A DNA stretch of 54,205 nucleotides from an uncultured Clostridia bacterium (GTDB taxonomy: Bacteria > Bacillota > Clostridia > Christensenellales > Aristaeellaceae): the NCBI GenBank assembly GCA_946413245.1, contig CAMKJS010000011.1, positions 1-54,205 of the forward strand, written 5' to 3'. Positions 15,234 to 24,080 of this stretch are shown here, piece after piece. Position numbers and translations under genes: made by a program. Each line of letters opens with the position of its first letter. Position 1 is the first letter of the stretch. The notes beneath the pieces were generated by a model. That model did not search any database. It saw nothing but the letters and a program-made list of their open reading frames with translations, and was not told the DNA's origin.

Positions 15234-16391
15234 ATGGCGTATTTCGCGCCGTATATCGACGCGGCCGGGCTGCACATGCCGGATTACGAAGACCGGCTGG
15301 AAGAGCTGACGGCCGCGTACCGGCGGATCTTCGGGGCGGACACGGTCCTGGATCCCGCGGTGCCGGACGCCCAGCTCCTGTCGGTCTTCGCCCGGGCGCT
15401 GGACGACGTTTCCGCTCTGTTGCTGCAGGTTTATTCCTCCCGTTCTCCGCTGTATGCCCAGGGCGCGAGCCTGGATCTGCTGGGTCCGCTGTACGGGCTG
15501 ACCCGCCGGGGCATGACCCGCTCCTCGGCGGAGCTGGTGTTCACCGGCGCCGCCGGCACCGTGATTCCCGCGAGCTCCGTGGCTGCCGACGGAAACGGCC
15601 TTCTGTGGAAAACCCGCAGCAGCGTTACGCTGGACAGCAGCGGCAGCGGCCGGGGCACGGCGGACTGCGAAACCCCGGGACCGGTCACCGCCCCCGCGGG
15701 CAGCATCCGGAACATCGTCACAGCCGCAGCGGGCTGGACCGGCGTCACGAACCCCGCCCCCGGCGGGGGCGGACTGGCGGAGGAAACGGATTCGGAGCTG
15801 CGGCAGCGGATGATGGGCGCCTTCGATACAGGCGCCGGTACGGCGGAAGCCCTGCGGGCGAGCATCCTTTCCCTGCCCGGCGTCTCGGACTGCTCCGTCT
15901 GGGTCAACGACACCGGGGAAGCCGCGGACGGTCTTCCGGCCCACAGCGTCTCAGTCGTGGCAGAAGGCGGCACGGACGCCGACATCGCCCGGATGATCCT
16001 CGCGAAAAAGGCTCCCGGCGTCGCCACCGGCGGGGAGGTCTCCGTTCCCGTCGCGGACGCCTGGAGCATTGCCCGGGAGATCCGTTTTTCCCGACCGGCA
16101 GCCGTGCCCGTATCCCTGGCGGTGGTCCTCAGCGGTGCGCCGGCCGCCGGAACCGCAGCCACCCTGAAAGCCGCCCTGGTTCAGCGGGTCTCCGCCATGC
16201 GGATCGGGGAAACCCTGTACCTGAGCCGGCTGATTTCCCTGTGCGCGGAAATCCTCGCGGCGGAATCGCCAAATCTGTATGTGCGCGGAATGCAGGCCGC
16301 CGTGGGGCAGAGCCTCAGCAGCGAAGCGATCGTGCTGCCCCGGAACGGAAAGGCGGCCATCGGAACGGGAGGGATCGCGATTGGCGTATGA
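15234..16391 (+). CDS. Baseplate J-like protein (gp47 type)
   Basis: A 385-residue wedge protein. It has the SLDLLGPLYGLTRRGMTRS motif (the LDxxGxxxGxxR signature), a GGGGLAEETDSELRQRM stretch (the conserved ETDxxLRxR), and LPGVSDCSVWVND. ATG 15234 follows AAGGAGGTTGAGGAAGC. It forms baseplate wedges with the next gene product. The end overlaps the downstream TTG start. Confidence 0.9.
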   Translation: MAYFAPYIDAAGLHMPDYEDRLEELTAAYRRIFGADTVLDPAVPDAQLLSVFARALDDVSALLLQVYSSRSPLYAQGASLDLLGPLYGLTRRGMTRSSAELVFTGAAGTVIPASSVAADGNGLLWKTRSSVTLDSSGSGRGTADCETPGPVTAPAGSIRNIVTAAAGWTGVTNPAPGGGGLAEETDSELRQRMMGAFDTGAGTAEALRASILSLPGVSDCSVWVNDTGEAADGLPAHSVSVVAEGGTDADIARMILAKKAPGVATGGEVSVPVADAWSIAREIRFSRPAAVPVSLAVVLSGAPAAGTAATLKAALVQRVSAMRIGETLYLSRLISLCAEILAAESPNLYVRGMQAAVGQSLSSEAIVLPRNGKAAIGTGGIAIGV

Positions 16392-16815
16392 GGGCATGAC
16401 GGTCAGCGGATGGAAACGCCTGTTTTCCCCGGGCTGCGCGGCGCTGCCGCGGTTGTCGGCCCTGGCGGACGCGGTGCTGCGGCAGGCGGAGGATCTGGCG
16501 GCCGCCGCGGCCGCGATCGGGGCCTGTTTTGGCCTTGAGACAGCAAAAGGCGCCCAGCTGGACTTGCTGGGCGCCTCTCTCAATCTGTACCGGGCGGAAA
16601 CCGCCCCCGGCGCGGCCGACGCCGCGTTCCGGGAAGCGATCCGCTCCCGGCTGGCGCTGCGGCGGTGGGACGGAACCTGCGGATCCCTCCGGCCCCTTCT
16701 GGAAGCCGCCGGGATGCAGGGTCCTTATGAAGATCACATGGATATGACGGTATCGGCGCCTGCGGGGGCGCCGGTGCCGGCGGGAATTCAGTTGGTTCCG
16801 AACAGCTCCAGATAG
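16381..16815 (+). CDS. DUF2612 baseplate protein, probably 3'-truncated
   Basis: A 144-residue protein that starts at TTG 16381 (GGAGGG upstream) inside the baseplate-J gene. It has the KGAQLDLLGASLNLYR motif typical of DUF2612/gp48-like wedge proteins, followed by FREAIRSRLALRRWDGT. Relatives that I recall are longer. The last residues (QLVPNSSR) are encoded by the antisense of the convergent lyase gene. Tail-fibre genes should follow but do not, so the gene probably runs out at a deletion junction. Confidence 0.75.
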   Translation: MAYEGMTVSGWKRLFSPGCAALPRLSALADAVLRQAEDLAAAAAAIGACFGLETAKGAQLDLLGASLNLYRAETAPGAADAAFREAIRSRLALRRWDGTCGSLRPLLEAAGMQGPYEDHMDMTVSAPAGAPVPAGIQLVPNSSR

Positions 16816-17930
16816 CTGTGCTTGTTCTCGATGACCCCATAAGCTTCGGCCCGGGCCACCAGGCGCTCCGCCCAGAGGTGGTGCGGGCCGATCTCGTTCA
16901 TCTTGTTGGCGTTGCCGCTCTTGACGACGCCGCCGGAAGCGCCCAGCACCTGCAGGGCGTCCTCGTACTCCTCCCGGGTCACCGCCAGAATCCCGTTCAC
17001 ATAGTTGATATGGCTCGGATGGATGATCGTTTTGCCGATGAAGCCGTTGGCCTTGTCCAGGATCAGTTCCCGCATGAGGCCGTCCACCTCGGCGCTGACC
17101 AGCGGCTCCCGGCGCATCAGAGATTCCTGGATATTGACCTTGGGCAGCTCCTGGAAGCGCATGCTCTTTTTCGCCTTGAAATACTCCCACACCGGACCGG
17201 AGATCACGTAATCCCCGTCCCGGGAAAAGACGTTCAGGATATCCATAAGAATATCCCGGACGGTCATGATGTCGTAAATCGTGTACTCCACGTCCCGGCG
17301 GGCGCCGAAGCAGGCGGAGAAGTCCGTCGCGCCGACCCGGACGTTCAGCACCAGATCCCGGTATCGGTCCAGGATCGCCTTGATGCCCAGCAGCTCGGTC
17401 ATGCGGGTTTCCTTCATGGCCACCGTCCGGTCCTCGATGATGGGCATGCCGTACAGAATTTCGCCGAACCGGTCGTTCAGCTCCCGCAGGAAGGCGTAAT
17501 AGGCCTCGCCGTTCTCCGCGTTGAACTTCGGAAAATTGAAACCTGCGAGCACCTTCATGTGCTCCGGCTTCAGCATGGAAGCAAAGTGCCGGAACTGTTC
17601 CATGTTCCGGACCCGGAAGATCAGCAGCGGCAGATCCGCGTAGGTGATCTCCCCTTTTTCCAGCTTTTCCGCCAGGACGTCCAGCATATGCACGCTGTTT
17701 TCCTCCGCCCGGGGCACGTCCTCCAGCCGGCAGGCATCCTCGAAGCACATGACCATGGCCGTGAGCCCGGGATACTTGCGGGTGAGAATCGCTTCCGTGA
17801 AATCCCGGTGGCCGGGCATGTACATGGTCGCGCCCAGGCAGTACTGCAGCACGTTCCTGTCGGTATATTTGTTAAACTCCACCGGATCCTTCACAAAATG
17901 AAAATCCGGGTTGTACAGATGATGCCTCAT
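16788..17930 (-). CDS. HpcH/HpaI-citrate lyase family aldolase (lyase A)
   Basis: A 380-residue TIM-barrel C-C lyase. It has FNFPKFNAENG, GEILYGMPIIED, YVISGPVWEYF and NGFIGKTIIHPSHINYVNG, the last being the Asp/His-rich end of the citrate-lyase beta type. It is a close paralogue of lyase B at 35877. Such enzymes make or break C-C bonds next to a carboxylate, with Mg2+; the substrate is unknown. It is the last gene of an operon with an ATP-grasp ligase, PrpD and a dehydrogenase. Its final 28 bases overlap the prophage gene. Confidence 0.85.
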   Translation of the reverse strand: MRHHLYNPDFHFVKDPVEFNKYTDRNVLQYCLGATMYMPGHRDFTEAILTRKYPGLTAMVMCFEDACRLEDVPRAEENSVHMLDVLAEKLEKGEITYADLPLLIFRVRNMEQFRHFASMLKPEHMKVLAGFNFPKFNAENGEAYYAFLRELNDRFGEILYGMPIIEDRTVAMKETRMTELLGIKAILDRYRDLVLNVRVGATDFSACFGARRDVEYTIYDIMTVRDILMDILNVFSRDGDYVISGPVWEYFKAKKSMRFQELPKVNIQESLMRREPLVSAEVDGLMRELILDKANGFIGKTIIHPSHINYVNGILAVTREEYEDALQVLGASGGVVKSGNANKMNEIGPHHLWAERLVARAEAYGVIENKHSYLELFGTN

Positions 17931-17950
17931 CGGCGCCGCCTCCGCTTCCG

Positions 17951-19165
17951 TTACATCAGATCCATGCGCACAAGATTGTTCCCGTCCCTGTCCAGCACCT
18001 TCAGGTTCGCCAGCGCGGTATCGTATTTCTTCAGGAGCTTTTCGTAATCGTCGTCCTGCACGAAGAAGCCCGCGGCCCGGTCCCCGTTGCTGTTGATTCC
18101 CTTAAACTGATGTCCTTTCTCCCGGACCAGGTAATACCGGGAGATGACGCCCTGCGCCTTCATTTCCTCAAAGCCCTCGTACCGGTCCATCACGCCCTGG
18201 CTGCAGTAGAGATAGCAGGTCATCAGATACCGGTTTTCCGGCTTCACCTCTCCGACCTCGGGCACGATCCCCTCGTGCAGATCCACGATCGCCCTGATGG
18301 GATCGAAGCCGGACATGATTTTCGTGATCTCGTATTTGACGAATCCGCCGCTCCGGGCGCAGAATTCCAGGGCGTAGGCGTGCTCCCCGTCCGAGATCAT
18401 CTGCATGTTGATCGGCGTGTTCTCCAGATGGAAGGCGTCCGCGATCTTCTGGGTCGTCTCGCTGATCTCCCGCTCCAGCTCCGGGGAGATATCCGCCGGA
18501 TAAAGGCTTCCGTAGGCCACGAAGCGGCCGTTCTTCAGCTTGTGCTTGCTGCCGATGCAGAGCACGACGGCCTTTCCGCGGCTGACGAAGGCTTCCACGG
18601 TCAGCTCCTCGCCCTCCACGAATTCCTCCACCACCGCGGTTTTCGACCGGCTGATCTGAATGGCTTCCTCCAGATAGGCCCGCACCTCCTCCGGATTCGC
18701 GCACTTGCGCACGCCGCGGGAGCTGTATGCGTCCACCGGCTTGACCACCAGCGGATACCGCAGGCCTTCCAGCTTCTCCGGCTCATAGCGGTCCAGCACC
18801 GTATAATGAGAGGTGGGAATCCCGCTGCGCATGAAGACGTCCTTCATATAGTGCTTGTCCGACACCAGCCGCGCGGTCTCCAGATCCAGATAGGTGGGCA
18901 GGCCCAGCGCTTCGCAGACCTCCACCTCCGCCAGAATGATCTGATCCGCGCAGGCAGTGAGCACCAGGTCGATCTTCTGCTCCTTCACCAGCGCCTTGAT
19001 TCCCTCCACGTCCATGGCGGATACCAGATGGAATTCGTCGCAGGCTTTCGCGGCCACGCAGGCGGGGTTCATGTCCGCCAGCAGCGTCCGGTATCCCCTG
19101 CGCTTCAGTTCCTCAATCAGGGCTACCTGGGCGATGCCGCCCGCCAGTACCAGGGCTTTTTTCAT
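17951..19165 (-). CDS. ATP-grasp carboxylate ligase
   Basis: A 404-residue protein with an N-terminal pre-ATP-grasp domain (MKKALVLAGGIAQVALIEEL), an ATP-binding lysine in YPLVVKPVDAYSSRGV, and a metal-binding segment YALEFCARSGG. It is of the carbamoyl-phosphate-synthase-like (CarB) ATP-grasp type, which joins a carboxylate to an amine through an acyl phosphate. ATG 19165 overlaps the PrpD stop and is preceded by AGGAGG. Substrates are not evident. It may couple an acid made by its neighbours to an amino compound. Confidence 0.85.
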   Translation of the reverse strand: MKKALVLAGGIAQVALIEELKRRGYRTLLADMNPACVAAKACDEFHLVSAMDVEGIKALVKEQKIDLVLTACADQIILAEVEVCEALGLPTYLDLETARLVSDKHYMKDVFMRSGIPTSHYTVLDRYEPEKLEGLRYPLVVKPVDAYSSRGVRKCANPEEVRAYLEEAIQISRSKTAVVEEFVEGEELTVEAFVSRGKAVVLCIGSKHKLKNGRFVAYGSLYPADISPELEREISETTQKIADAFHLENTPINMQMISDGEHAYALEFCARSGGFVKYEITKIMSGFDPIRAIVDLHEGIVPEVGEVKPENRYLMTCYLYCSQGVMDRYEGFEEMKAQGVISRYYLVREKGHQFKGINSNGDRAAGFFVQDDDYEKLLKKYDTALANLKVLDRDGNNLVRMDLM

Positions 19166-20427
19166 GTGCTGCCTCCTGATTCGTGCTGTTTCGCGTATTC
19201 AAGGAGCATCCGGTTTTTCTCCGCCAGTTCCTCCGGGGTCATGGGATTTTCCGGCTCCCCTTTGGCATAGTCCACGCGGCGTTCGCGTACGGAGCCGTCC
19301 TTCAGGAACACCCGTACCGACGCAACCCGTTTCTGCGGGCTCTCCGCCGTCAGAGCCGGATCCTCCGTAACCCGGACCCGTTTCGCCAGCTCCGCGGTTT
19401 CCCCGTCCAGCGGCTCGAAGGCCGCCAGGTCCGCCCGGCCCCGGAGCAGGCCCGCTGCCACCGCGTAGGGCGTGCTCAGCTTCGCCGAGGCGACGCCCCG
19501 GATCTCCGTATGATCGTGCCCCCGGACCCCGAGCCGGTAAGTACGCACCTCCACGCGGTCGATCTCCGCCGGGTCGATTTCCCCATGCAGCCGGATGGCC
19601 GCCTCCACCGCGGAGTGGCTGTGACGGCAGGATGCGTAGGGTTTCACATAGATCCGCTCTATTTCCCAGGGGCCGTTCTGGTTCAGCAGCTTCTCCGGGT
19701 CGAAAGCGTCCGCGAAGGTCCGGAAGAAGCCCCGGTCTCCGCCCAGCATGTCCTCCGGCGGCTCGAACGCCGCCCAACCCATCGCCGCGGCCGCGTACCC
19801 GTCCATGGCAGCCCGGCCGAGGTTCCAGGGCTTGAGCTCCGAACCCTGCTCCTGAATCTCCAGCATGCCTGCCGCGCTGCCGGCCGCGCAGGCCAGAACC
19901 CGGCACAGCCGCGCCTTATCCGTTCCCAGGGCGAAGGCCGTCCCGACAGCGGATCCGATCGTGCCGCAGGTGCCGGCGGTATGATAGCCCCGGTTCTTGT
20001 GGGAGGGCTGCATGGCGACCGCCGTTCTGCAGGCCGCCTCGTATCCCAGGACAATTCCGGTGAGGAACGCTTCCTCCCCGACAGGGTGCTCGTCCGCCGC
20101 CGCCCGGATCGCGGAAATGACAGAAGCGCCCAGATGAATCATGGCAAACCGCTGCCCGTCATCCAGCTCCAGCGCGTGCGCGTTGAAGCCGTTGATCAGG
20201 GCGGCGGTTTTTCCGTCCGTGCGCTCCGGATAGCCGATGAGCTCCGCCGCCCCGGCAGGAGCGCGCCGCAGCAGCGGCTCCCAACGCTCCCGGTTCTTCA
20301 CGGCCCCGGCGGCTGTGACGGCGAGATAATCCTGCCGGCAGGCTTCCGCCTTCCGCAGAACCGCCTCCGGAATCCCGGCCGCCCGATCCAGCAGATACTC
20401 CGCGAAGGCTTCGGTGACATTCAGCAT
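19162..20427 (-). CDS. MmgE/PrpD family dehydratase or decarboxylase
   Basis: A 421-residue protein of the 2-methylcitrate dehydratase / cis-aconitate decarboxylase superfamily. Visible signatures are NAHALELDDGQRF, LGYEAACRTAVAM and HTAGTCGTIGSAVGTAFALG, followed by AYASCRHSHSAVEAAI-type residues (KPYASCRHSHS). Members dehydrate citrate-like acids or decarboxylate aconitate. The gene lies between the dehydrogenase and the ATP-grasp gene with tight spacing, so all four products probably act on one tricarboxylate-like compound. Confidence 0.85.
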   Translation of the reverse strand: MLNVTEAFAEYLLDRAAGIPEAVLRKAEACRQDYLAVTAAGAVKNRERWEPLLRRAPAGAAELIGYPERTDGKTAALINGFNAHALELDDGQRFAMIHLGASVISAIRAAADEHPVGEEAFLTGIVLGYEAACRTAVAMQPSHKNRGYHTAGTCGTIGSAVGTAFALGTDKARLCRVLACAAGSAAGMLEIQEQGSELKPWNLGRAAMDGYAAAAMGWAAFEPPEDMLGGDRGFFRTFADAFDPEKLLNQNGPWEIERIYVKPYASCRHSHSAVEAAIRLHGEIDPAEIDRVEVRTYRLGVRGHDHTEIRGVASAKLSTPYAVAAGLLRGRADLAAFEPLDGETAELAKRVRVTEDPALTAESPQKRVASVRVFLKDGSVRERRVDYAKGEPENPMTPEELAEKNRMLLEYAKQHESGGST

Positions 20428-20447
20428 ATTGTTTTAACTCCCCGTTC

Positions 20448-21416
20448 TTACAAATACCGGTGAGGTTCGATTTCCTCCAGCTTTCCCTGCTCGAACAGGG
20501 CGATATTCCGGAAGGCGTCGTGCATCATGGCCCGGAAAGAATCGTAGGTCACCCCGGCGATATGGGGCGTGAGGATCACGTTTTCGATCTCCTTCAGGGG
20601 ATAATCCTCCGGAATCGGCTCCCGGGCATGCACGTCCAGGGCCGCGTACGCCAGCTTTCCGCTCCGCAGCGCTTCCGCCACGGCGTCCGTATCCACAATC
20701 TGTCCCCGGGCCGTGTTCACCAGCACGGCGCCTTCCTTCATGTGGGCCACCGTATCCCGGTTGATCAGGTTCCGGGTTTCCGGAGTCAGGGAACAGTGGA
20801 CCGTGACCACGTCGGAACGCTCCAGCAGCTCCGTCAGGGATACGAAGGTCAGCCCTTTTTCCGCCTCGAACTCCGGTTCTGCCTGGGTACGGCTGTTGTA
20901 GAGGATATTCACCCGGAAAGGCTGCAGCAGGTTCACCAGCTTGCGGGCAATATTTCCCATGCCGATCACGCCCACGGTCTTCCCCCGCAGCTCCGCGGTC
21001 TGCACGCCCTGCTCCTGTTTTTTCCAGATTCCTTCCTTCGTCCGCCGGCTGACCGTGGGCAGCTTCCGCAGGCAGGCCAGAATCAGCATCAGGGCCTGCT
21101 CCGAAGCGCTCTCGGCGTTAACCCCCTGGTTGACGTACAGCGGAATTCCCTTCTCCCGGATCGCGTCCAGATCCAGCGTGTCCAGGCCCACGCCGGAACG
21201 CTGAATCATCACCAGGCGGGATGCCTTCTCCAGCACCGCCCGCGTGATCTTCAGCCGGCCTCCGGCCAGAATATAATCCGCCTCCCCGGCCCGACGCTCC
21301 AGCGCCTCCTGGGTCTGTTCCTCCAGAAACTGAATCCGGAAGCCCTCCGGCACCACGCTTTGCACGATCTCCAGGGGAGCGCCTGTGTACTGATTCGTCA
21401 GCAGTATTGTTTTCAC
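20448..21416 (-). CDS. D-2-hydroxyacid dehydrogenase, NAD-dependent
   Basis: A 322-residue enzyme of the phosphoglycerate dehydrogenase-like group. It has the NAD site VGVIGMGNIARKL and the catalytic triad regions NTARGQIVD (Arg), HAREPIPEDYPL (Glu) and ILTPHIAGVT (His). It lacks the C-terminal ACT domain of SerA. It starts at GTG 21416 behind GAGGAG. It would interconvert a 2-keto acid and a D-2-hydroxy acid in the pathway of the following three genes. Confidence 0.9.
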   Translation of the reverse strand: MKTILLTNQYTGAPLEIVQSVVPEGFRIQFLEEQTQEALERRAGEADYILAGGRLKITRAVLEKASRLVMIQRSGVGLDTLDLDAIREKGIPLYVNQGVNAESASEQALMLILACLRKLPTVSRRTKEGIWKKQEQGVQTAELRGKTVGVIGMGNIARKLVNLLQPFRVNILYNSRTQAEPEFEAEKGLTFVSLTELLERSDVVTVHCSLTPETRNLINRDTVAHMKEGAVLVNTARGQIVDTDAVAEALRSGKLAYAALDVHAREPIPEDYPLKEIENVILTPHIAGVTYDSFRAMMHDAFRNIALFEQGKLEEIEPHRYL

Positions 21417-21456
21417 GCAAATCTCCTCAAATCCGGCCGGTCCGGCCGGGTAATCT

Positions 21457-22614
21457 TTATTCTTCCTTCCGCACGCCCGTCGCCCGCAGCAGCGCGCCCA
21501 GCACGCCCAGCAGCGTACCCCGCAGGGTCCAGGCTGCGCACAGATCCGCCAGCGTCGTCAGGCGGGTGCGGTACACAGAGGAAACTGCCGCTTTTTGCAG
21601 CAGCGCTTCAGCGGTGGCGGCAATCGCCGCGGGGCTCGCCAGGGCCTCAGGCACCCAGTCCGTGAAGACGTACAGCGGCGCGGCCGCAAGACGCAGCAGG
21701 CCCCAGGCTGCCGCCAGCCCCAGCGACGCCATCAGCGGCACAGCCGCCAGACGCAGGCGGGTTTTGCCTGAAAGCCGCGTCCAGTACCGGATCTGCAGCT
21801 CCTGTCGAAGGTCCGCGATCCAGCCCCGTGTCCGCCGTACACCCCGGCGGATCAGCCGGGACAGCAGCCGGATCCCCAGCGCCAGGGCGACCGCCCACAG
21901 GGGCAGAAGAATCCTTGCCCGGAGCCGCCGGGCAGAGACCACCGTGGCGGAAGCAGACCAGGCCGTGACGGTCTTTTCAAAGGCGGCGGTCTCCTCGGCG
22001 CTGCCGCCCAGGGCATGAATCTCCAGGGTCTCCGGAGCGATCTTTCCCGTGTCTGCCAGGGAAATGGGAACAAACACCAGCAGGGCATCCGTCTCACCCG
22101 GCCGGAAGCCGCCCTCGGTGACGCCCACCACTTCCAGGGCCGTGTCTCCCAGCGTCAGCGTCTGCCCCAACGGTTCCACCCCGGGATACAGCTGATCCGC
22201 CGCCGCCCGGTTAATCACCGCCGAGGGCAGGCAGGACGCCTTGTCCTCCGCGGAAATCAGTCGGCCGGATACCAGCGTTTCATGGGCGAAATCAAAATAG
22301 CTTTCCTCCACGGCGTACACCGTGGCCCGGTCCGCGCCGGCCCGGTCGGAAGCCACCCGGACCCCCTGCTGCCGCAGGGCCGCCGCCCACCGGAACCCCT
22401 CCAGGCGTTCCCGCAGATCGCTGAGCTGAACGGAGATGGGTTTATCCGGCCCGGAAGCCGGCGCAGGCAGCGCCGCCTGAAGCCGGTCCGGAATGCCGCG
22501 CATTCCCCAAAGCCCGGCGGCGACCAGCGCCGCGCCCAGCAGCATCAGGAAAAGGCCGCCCCTTCTCCGTTTCCGGGCGCCTGCCGCCCGCTTTTCCTGT
22601 TTTTCCATGTTCAC
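21457..22614 (-). CDS. MacB-like membrane protein
   Basis: A 385-residue protein with one N-terminal membrane segment (residues about 20-38), an extracytoplasmic domain to about 230, then further hydrophobic segments near 235-255, 290-315 and 360-380. The outside domain resembles the MacB periplasmic core (PSAVINRAAADQLYPGVEPLGQTLTLGDTALEVVGV). GTG 22614 overlaps the upstream stop as GTGA and has no Shine-Dalgarno, implying translational coupling. The ATPase half of a MacB system is absent. It could act with the HlyD-like adaptor before it. Confidence 0.7.
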   Translation of the reverse strand: MNMEKQEKRAAGARKRRRGGLFLMLLGAALVAAGLWGMRGIPDRLQAALPAPASGPDKPISVQLSDLRERLEGFRWAAALRQQGVRVASDRAGADRATVYAVEESYFDFAHETLVSGRLISAEDKASCLPSAVINRAAADQLYPGVEPLGQTLTLGDTALEVVGVTEGGFRPGETDALLVFVPISLADTGKIAPETLEIHALGGSAEETAAFEKTVTAWSASATVVSARRLRARILLPLWAVALALGIRLLSRLIRRGVRRTRGWIADLRQELQIRYWTRLSGKTRLRLAAVPLMASLGLAAAWGLLRLAAAPLYVFTDWVPEALASPAAIAATAEALLQKAAVSSVYRTRLTTLADLCAAWTLRGTLLGVLGALLRATGVRKEE

Positions 22615-23969
22615 GAACCGCTGCTGTAGGGCATGACCTCACACCCCTCGGACAGCGGCCGGTCCTCCATATACACGATTTCCTCGTTCCGCAGGCTTTC
22701 CTCCAGGGACGCCGCGGATGCGGACTGGCCAAGCACGGTCACGGACTTCCTGACCACGGTGATCTTCTCGTTCCGGAAGGAATCGTTCTCCCGGCGGGTC
22801 ACATAGATGAAATAGTCCCCTTCCGCGCCCCGCAGCGCGCTGACAGGGATCAGGGTCGTCGCGTTTTCGGCGGTCAGAACGATTTCCGCCGTAACGGATC
22901 CGGACTCCGTCATGGCTGCCGCCCCACCCAGGAGGCCGATATCTCCCCGGCGCAGCCGGACGTCCGCATATAAGCTGCCGTCCGCGGCAATGCCCTGCCC
23001 GGTGATCGCCGCGTCCGCGGTTTTCCCGCCGACGCTGAGGGTCACCGCCGTTCCCGCCGGAATGGTCCTGCGGGCACCGGACGCGTCCAGGCGAACCGCC
23101 GGCTCCGCCCCCTCCGCGGTCATCCACACCACGGCGCCGCCCCGGGAAACCGTATCCCCGGCTTTGGTCTCCGCAGCCGTCACATATCCGTCGTGCGGCG
23201 CGGTGACCGCGGCAGCCCGTTCCTTCAGCAGCTGCAGGTCCGCCATCCGGGCGGAAAGGGACGCCAGTTCCTTCTCCAGCTCCGACTTCTTGCTCAGATA
23301 GTTCACCACGTCTTCGGGGATCGGGTACCGGCTGAGGCTGTCGAACGCGCGGGATGCTTCCGCTGTTTCCCGCCGGGCGGCCTCCAGGACGTCCCGGGCT
23401 TCCACCAGCAGACCCGCGGCTTCGGTGTCCGGCAGGGTCTCCGGCACCGAATCGTCTTCCTCCAGGGCGACCCCCGCCTGCCAGGCCCGCAGCCGCAAAG
23501 TCTGCAGTGCCTCCTGCTCCGCCAGGGCGGCGTCCCGCAGCCGGGAATAGCCGGCATACCACTCCTCCTGCTGGGGAGTCAGGCGTACGCCGCTGTTTTT
23601 CCACTGCAGTTCCAGGGCTTCCTTCTCCTTGCCCGCGAAGGATTCCTTCAGAGCGGCCATGCGGCTGTCGTAGTCGGCCACCTCGCATTCCGCCAGGCAG
23701 TCCCCGGCCAGAACCCAGGCGCCGGCGGAAACGTTCACCCTGCGGACGATCAGCGTATCGTCCCCGGTCATGTTCTCCGGGATGACGGCCTCGGTCTCCG
23801 GCCAGTGAAGCGCTCCCGTGAGGCGCACCCTGGTTTCCAGGCGCCCGGTGCGGGCGGAGACGGTGCGCACCTTCGCGGTGGAGAGGGTGTGGAGAGTGCC
23901 GGAAAAGAATACGCACAGCAGCACGATTCCACCCAGCACCAGCAGACCCTTTAAGGCAATCCTTTTCAT
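22611..23969 (-). CDS. HlyD/RND-type membrane fusion protein
   Basis: A 452-residue adaptor. It has an N-terminal membrane anchor (KGLLVLGGIVLLCVFFSGTL), then a lipoyl/beta-barrel start (VRTVSARTGRLETRV). A long Ala/Glu-rich coiled coil spans about residues 100-260. The second lipoyl half is TAPHDGYVTAAETKAGDTVS, followed by barrel and membrane-proximal domains. I chose ATG 23969 (AGAGGAAAAATCG upstream); the frame is open further. It is the second adaptor in this operon and precedes the MacB-like gene, as in YknXYZ-type systems. Confidence 0.8.
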   Translation of the reverse strand: MKRIALKGLLVLGGIVLLCVFFSGTLHTLSTAKVRTVSARTGRLETRVRLTGALHWPETEAVIPENMTGDDTLIVRRVNVSAGAWVLAGDCLAECEVADYDSRMAALKESFAGKEKEALELQWKNSGVRLTPQQEEWYAGYSRLRDAALAEQEALQTLRLRAWQAGVALEEDDSVPETLPDTEAAGLLVEARDVLEAARRETAEASRAFDSLSRYPIPEDVVNYLSKKSELEKELASLSARMADLQLLKERAAAVTAPHDGYVTAAETKAGDTVSRGGAVVWMTAEGAEPAVRLDASGARRTIPAGTAVTLSVGGKTADAAITGQGIAADGSLYADVRLRRGDIGLLGGAAAMTESGSVTAEIVLTAENATTLIPVSALRGAEGDYFIYVTRRENDSFRNEKITVVRKSVTVLGQSASAASLEESLRNEEIVYMEDRPLSEGCEVMPYSSGS

Positions 23970-24007
23970 TCGATTTTTCCTCTGTCGTACAACTCCGAAA
24001 TAATCGC

Positions 24008-24080
24008 AAGAGTGGAGTTTGGAGAGTGGAGAGTGGAGATTCAATTCTCAACTCTTAACTCTTCACTCTCACCTCTCACC
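24008..24080. repeat. GAGAGTG-type heptamer array, inverted pair
   Basis: On the + strand GGAGAGTGGAGAGTGGAG is followed by CTCAACTCTTAACTCTTCAC, so the array reads into its own approximate complement. The TGA stop of the permease gene (24076-24078) is within the array. It is related to the array at 14333 in the prophage. Confidence 0.8.

Larger units (their letters stand above)
284..16790 (+). mobile_element. Prophage late structural module, truncated on the right
   Basis: Twenty-odd + strand genes run in the standard order packaging, head, connector, tail, baseplate. The sheath, tube and gp25/baseplate-J proteins make it a contractile-tailed (myovirus-type) phage. Integrase, repressor, replication, holin/endolysin and tail-fibre genes are absent. 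The last gene overlaps the end of a convergent bacterial gene by 28 bases, so the right boundary looks like a deletion junction. The left boundary cannot be fixed; other phage genes may lie beyond base 1. A defective prophage is the likeliest reading. Confidence 0.8.

Noticed and set aside
16754-16773. CGGCGCC/GGCGCCG hairpin as a terminator between the convergent operons
   Set aside because: It lies inside the phage gene and has no T-run on either strand.
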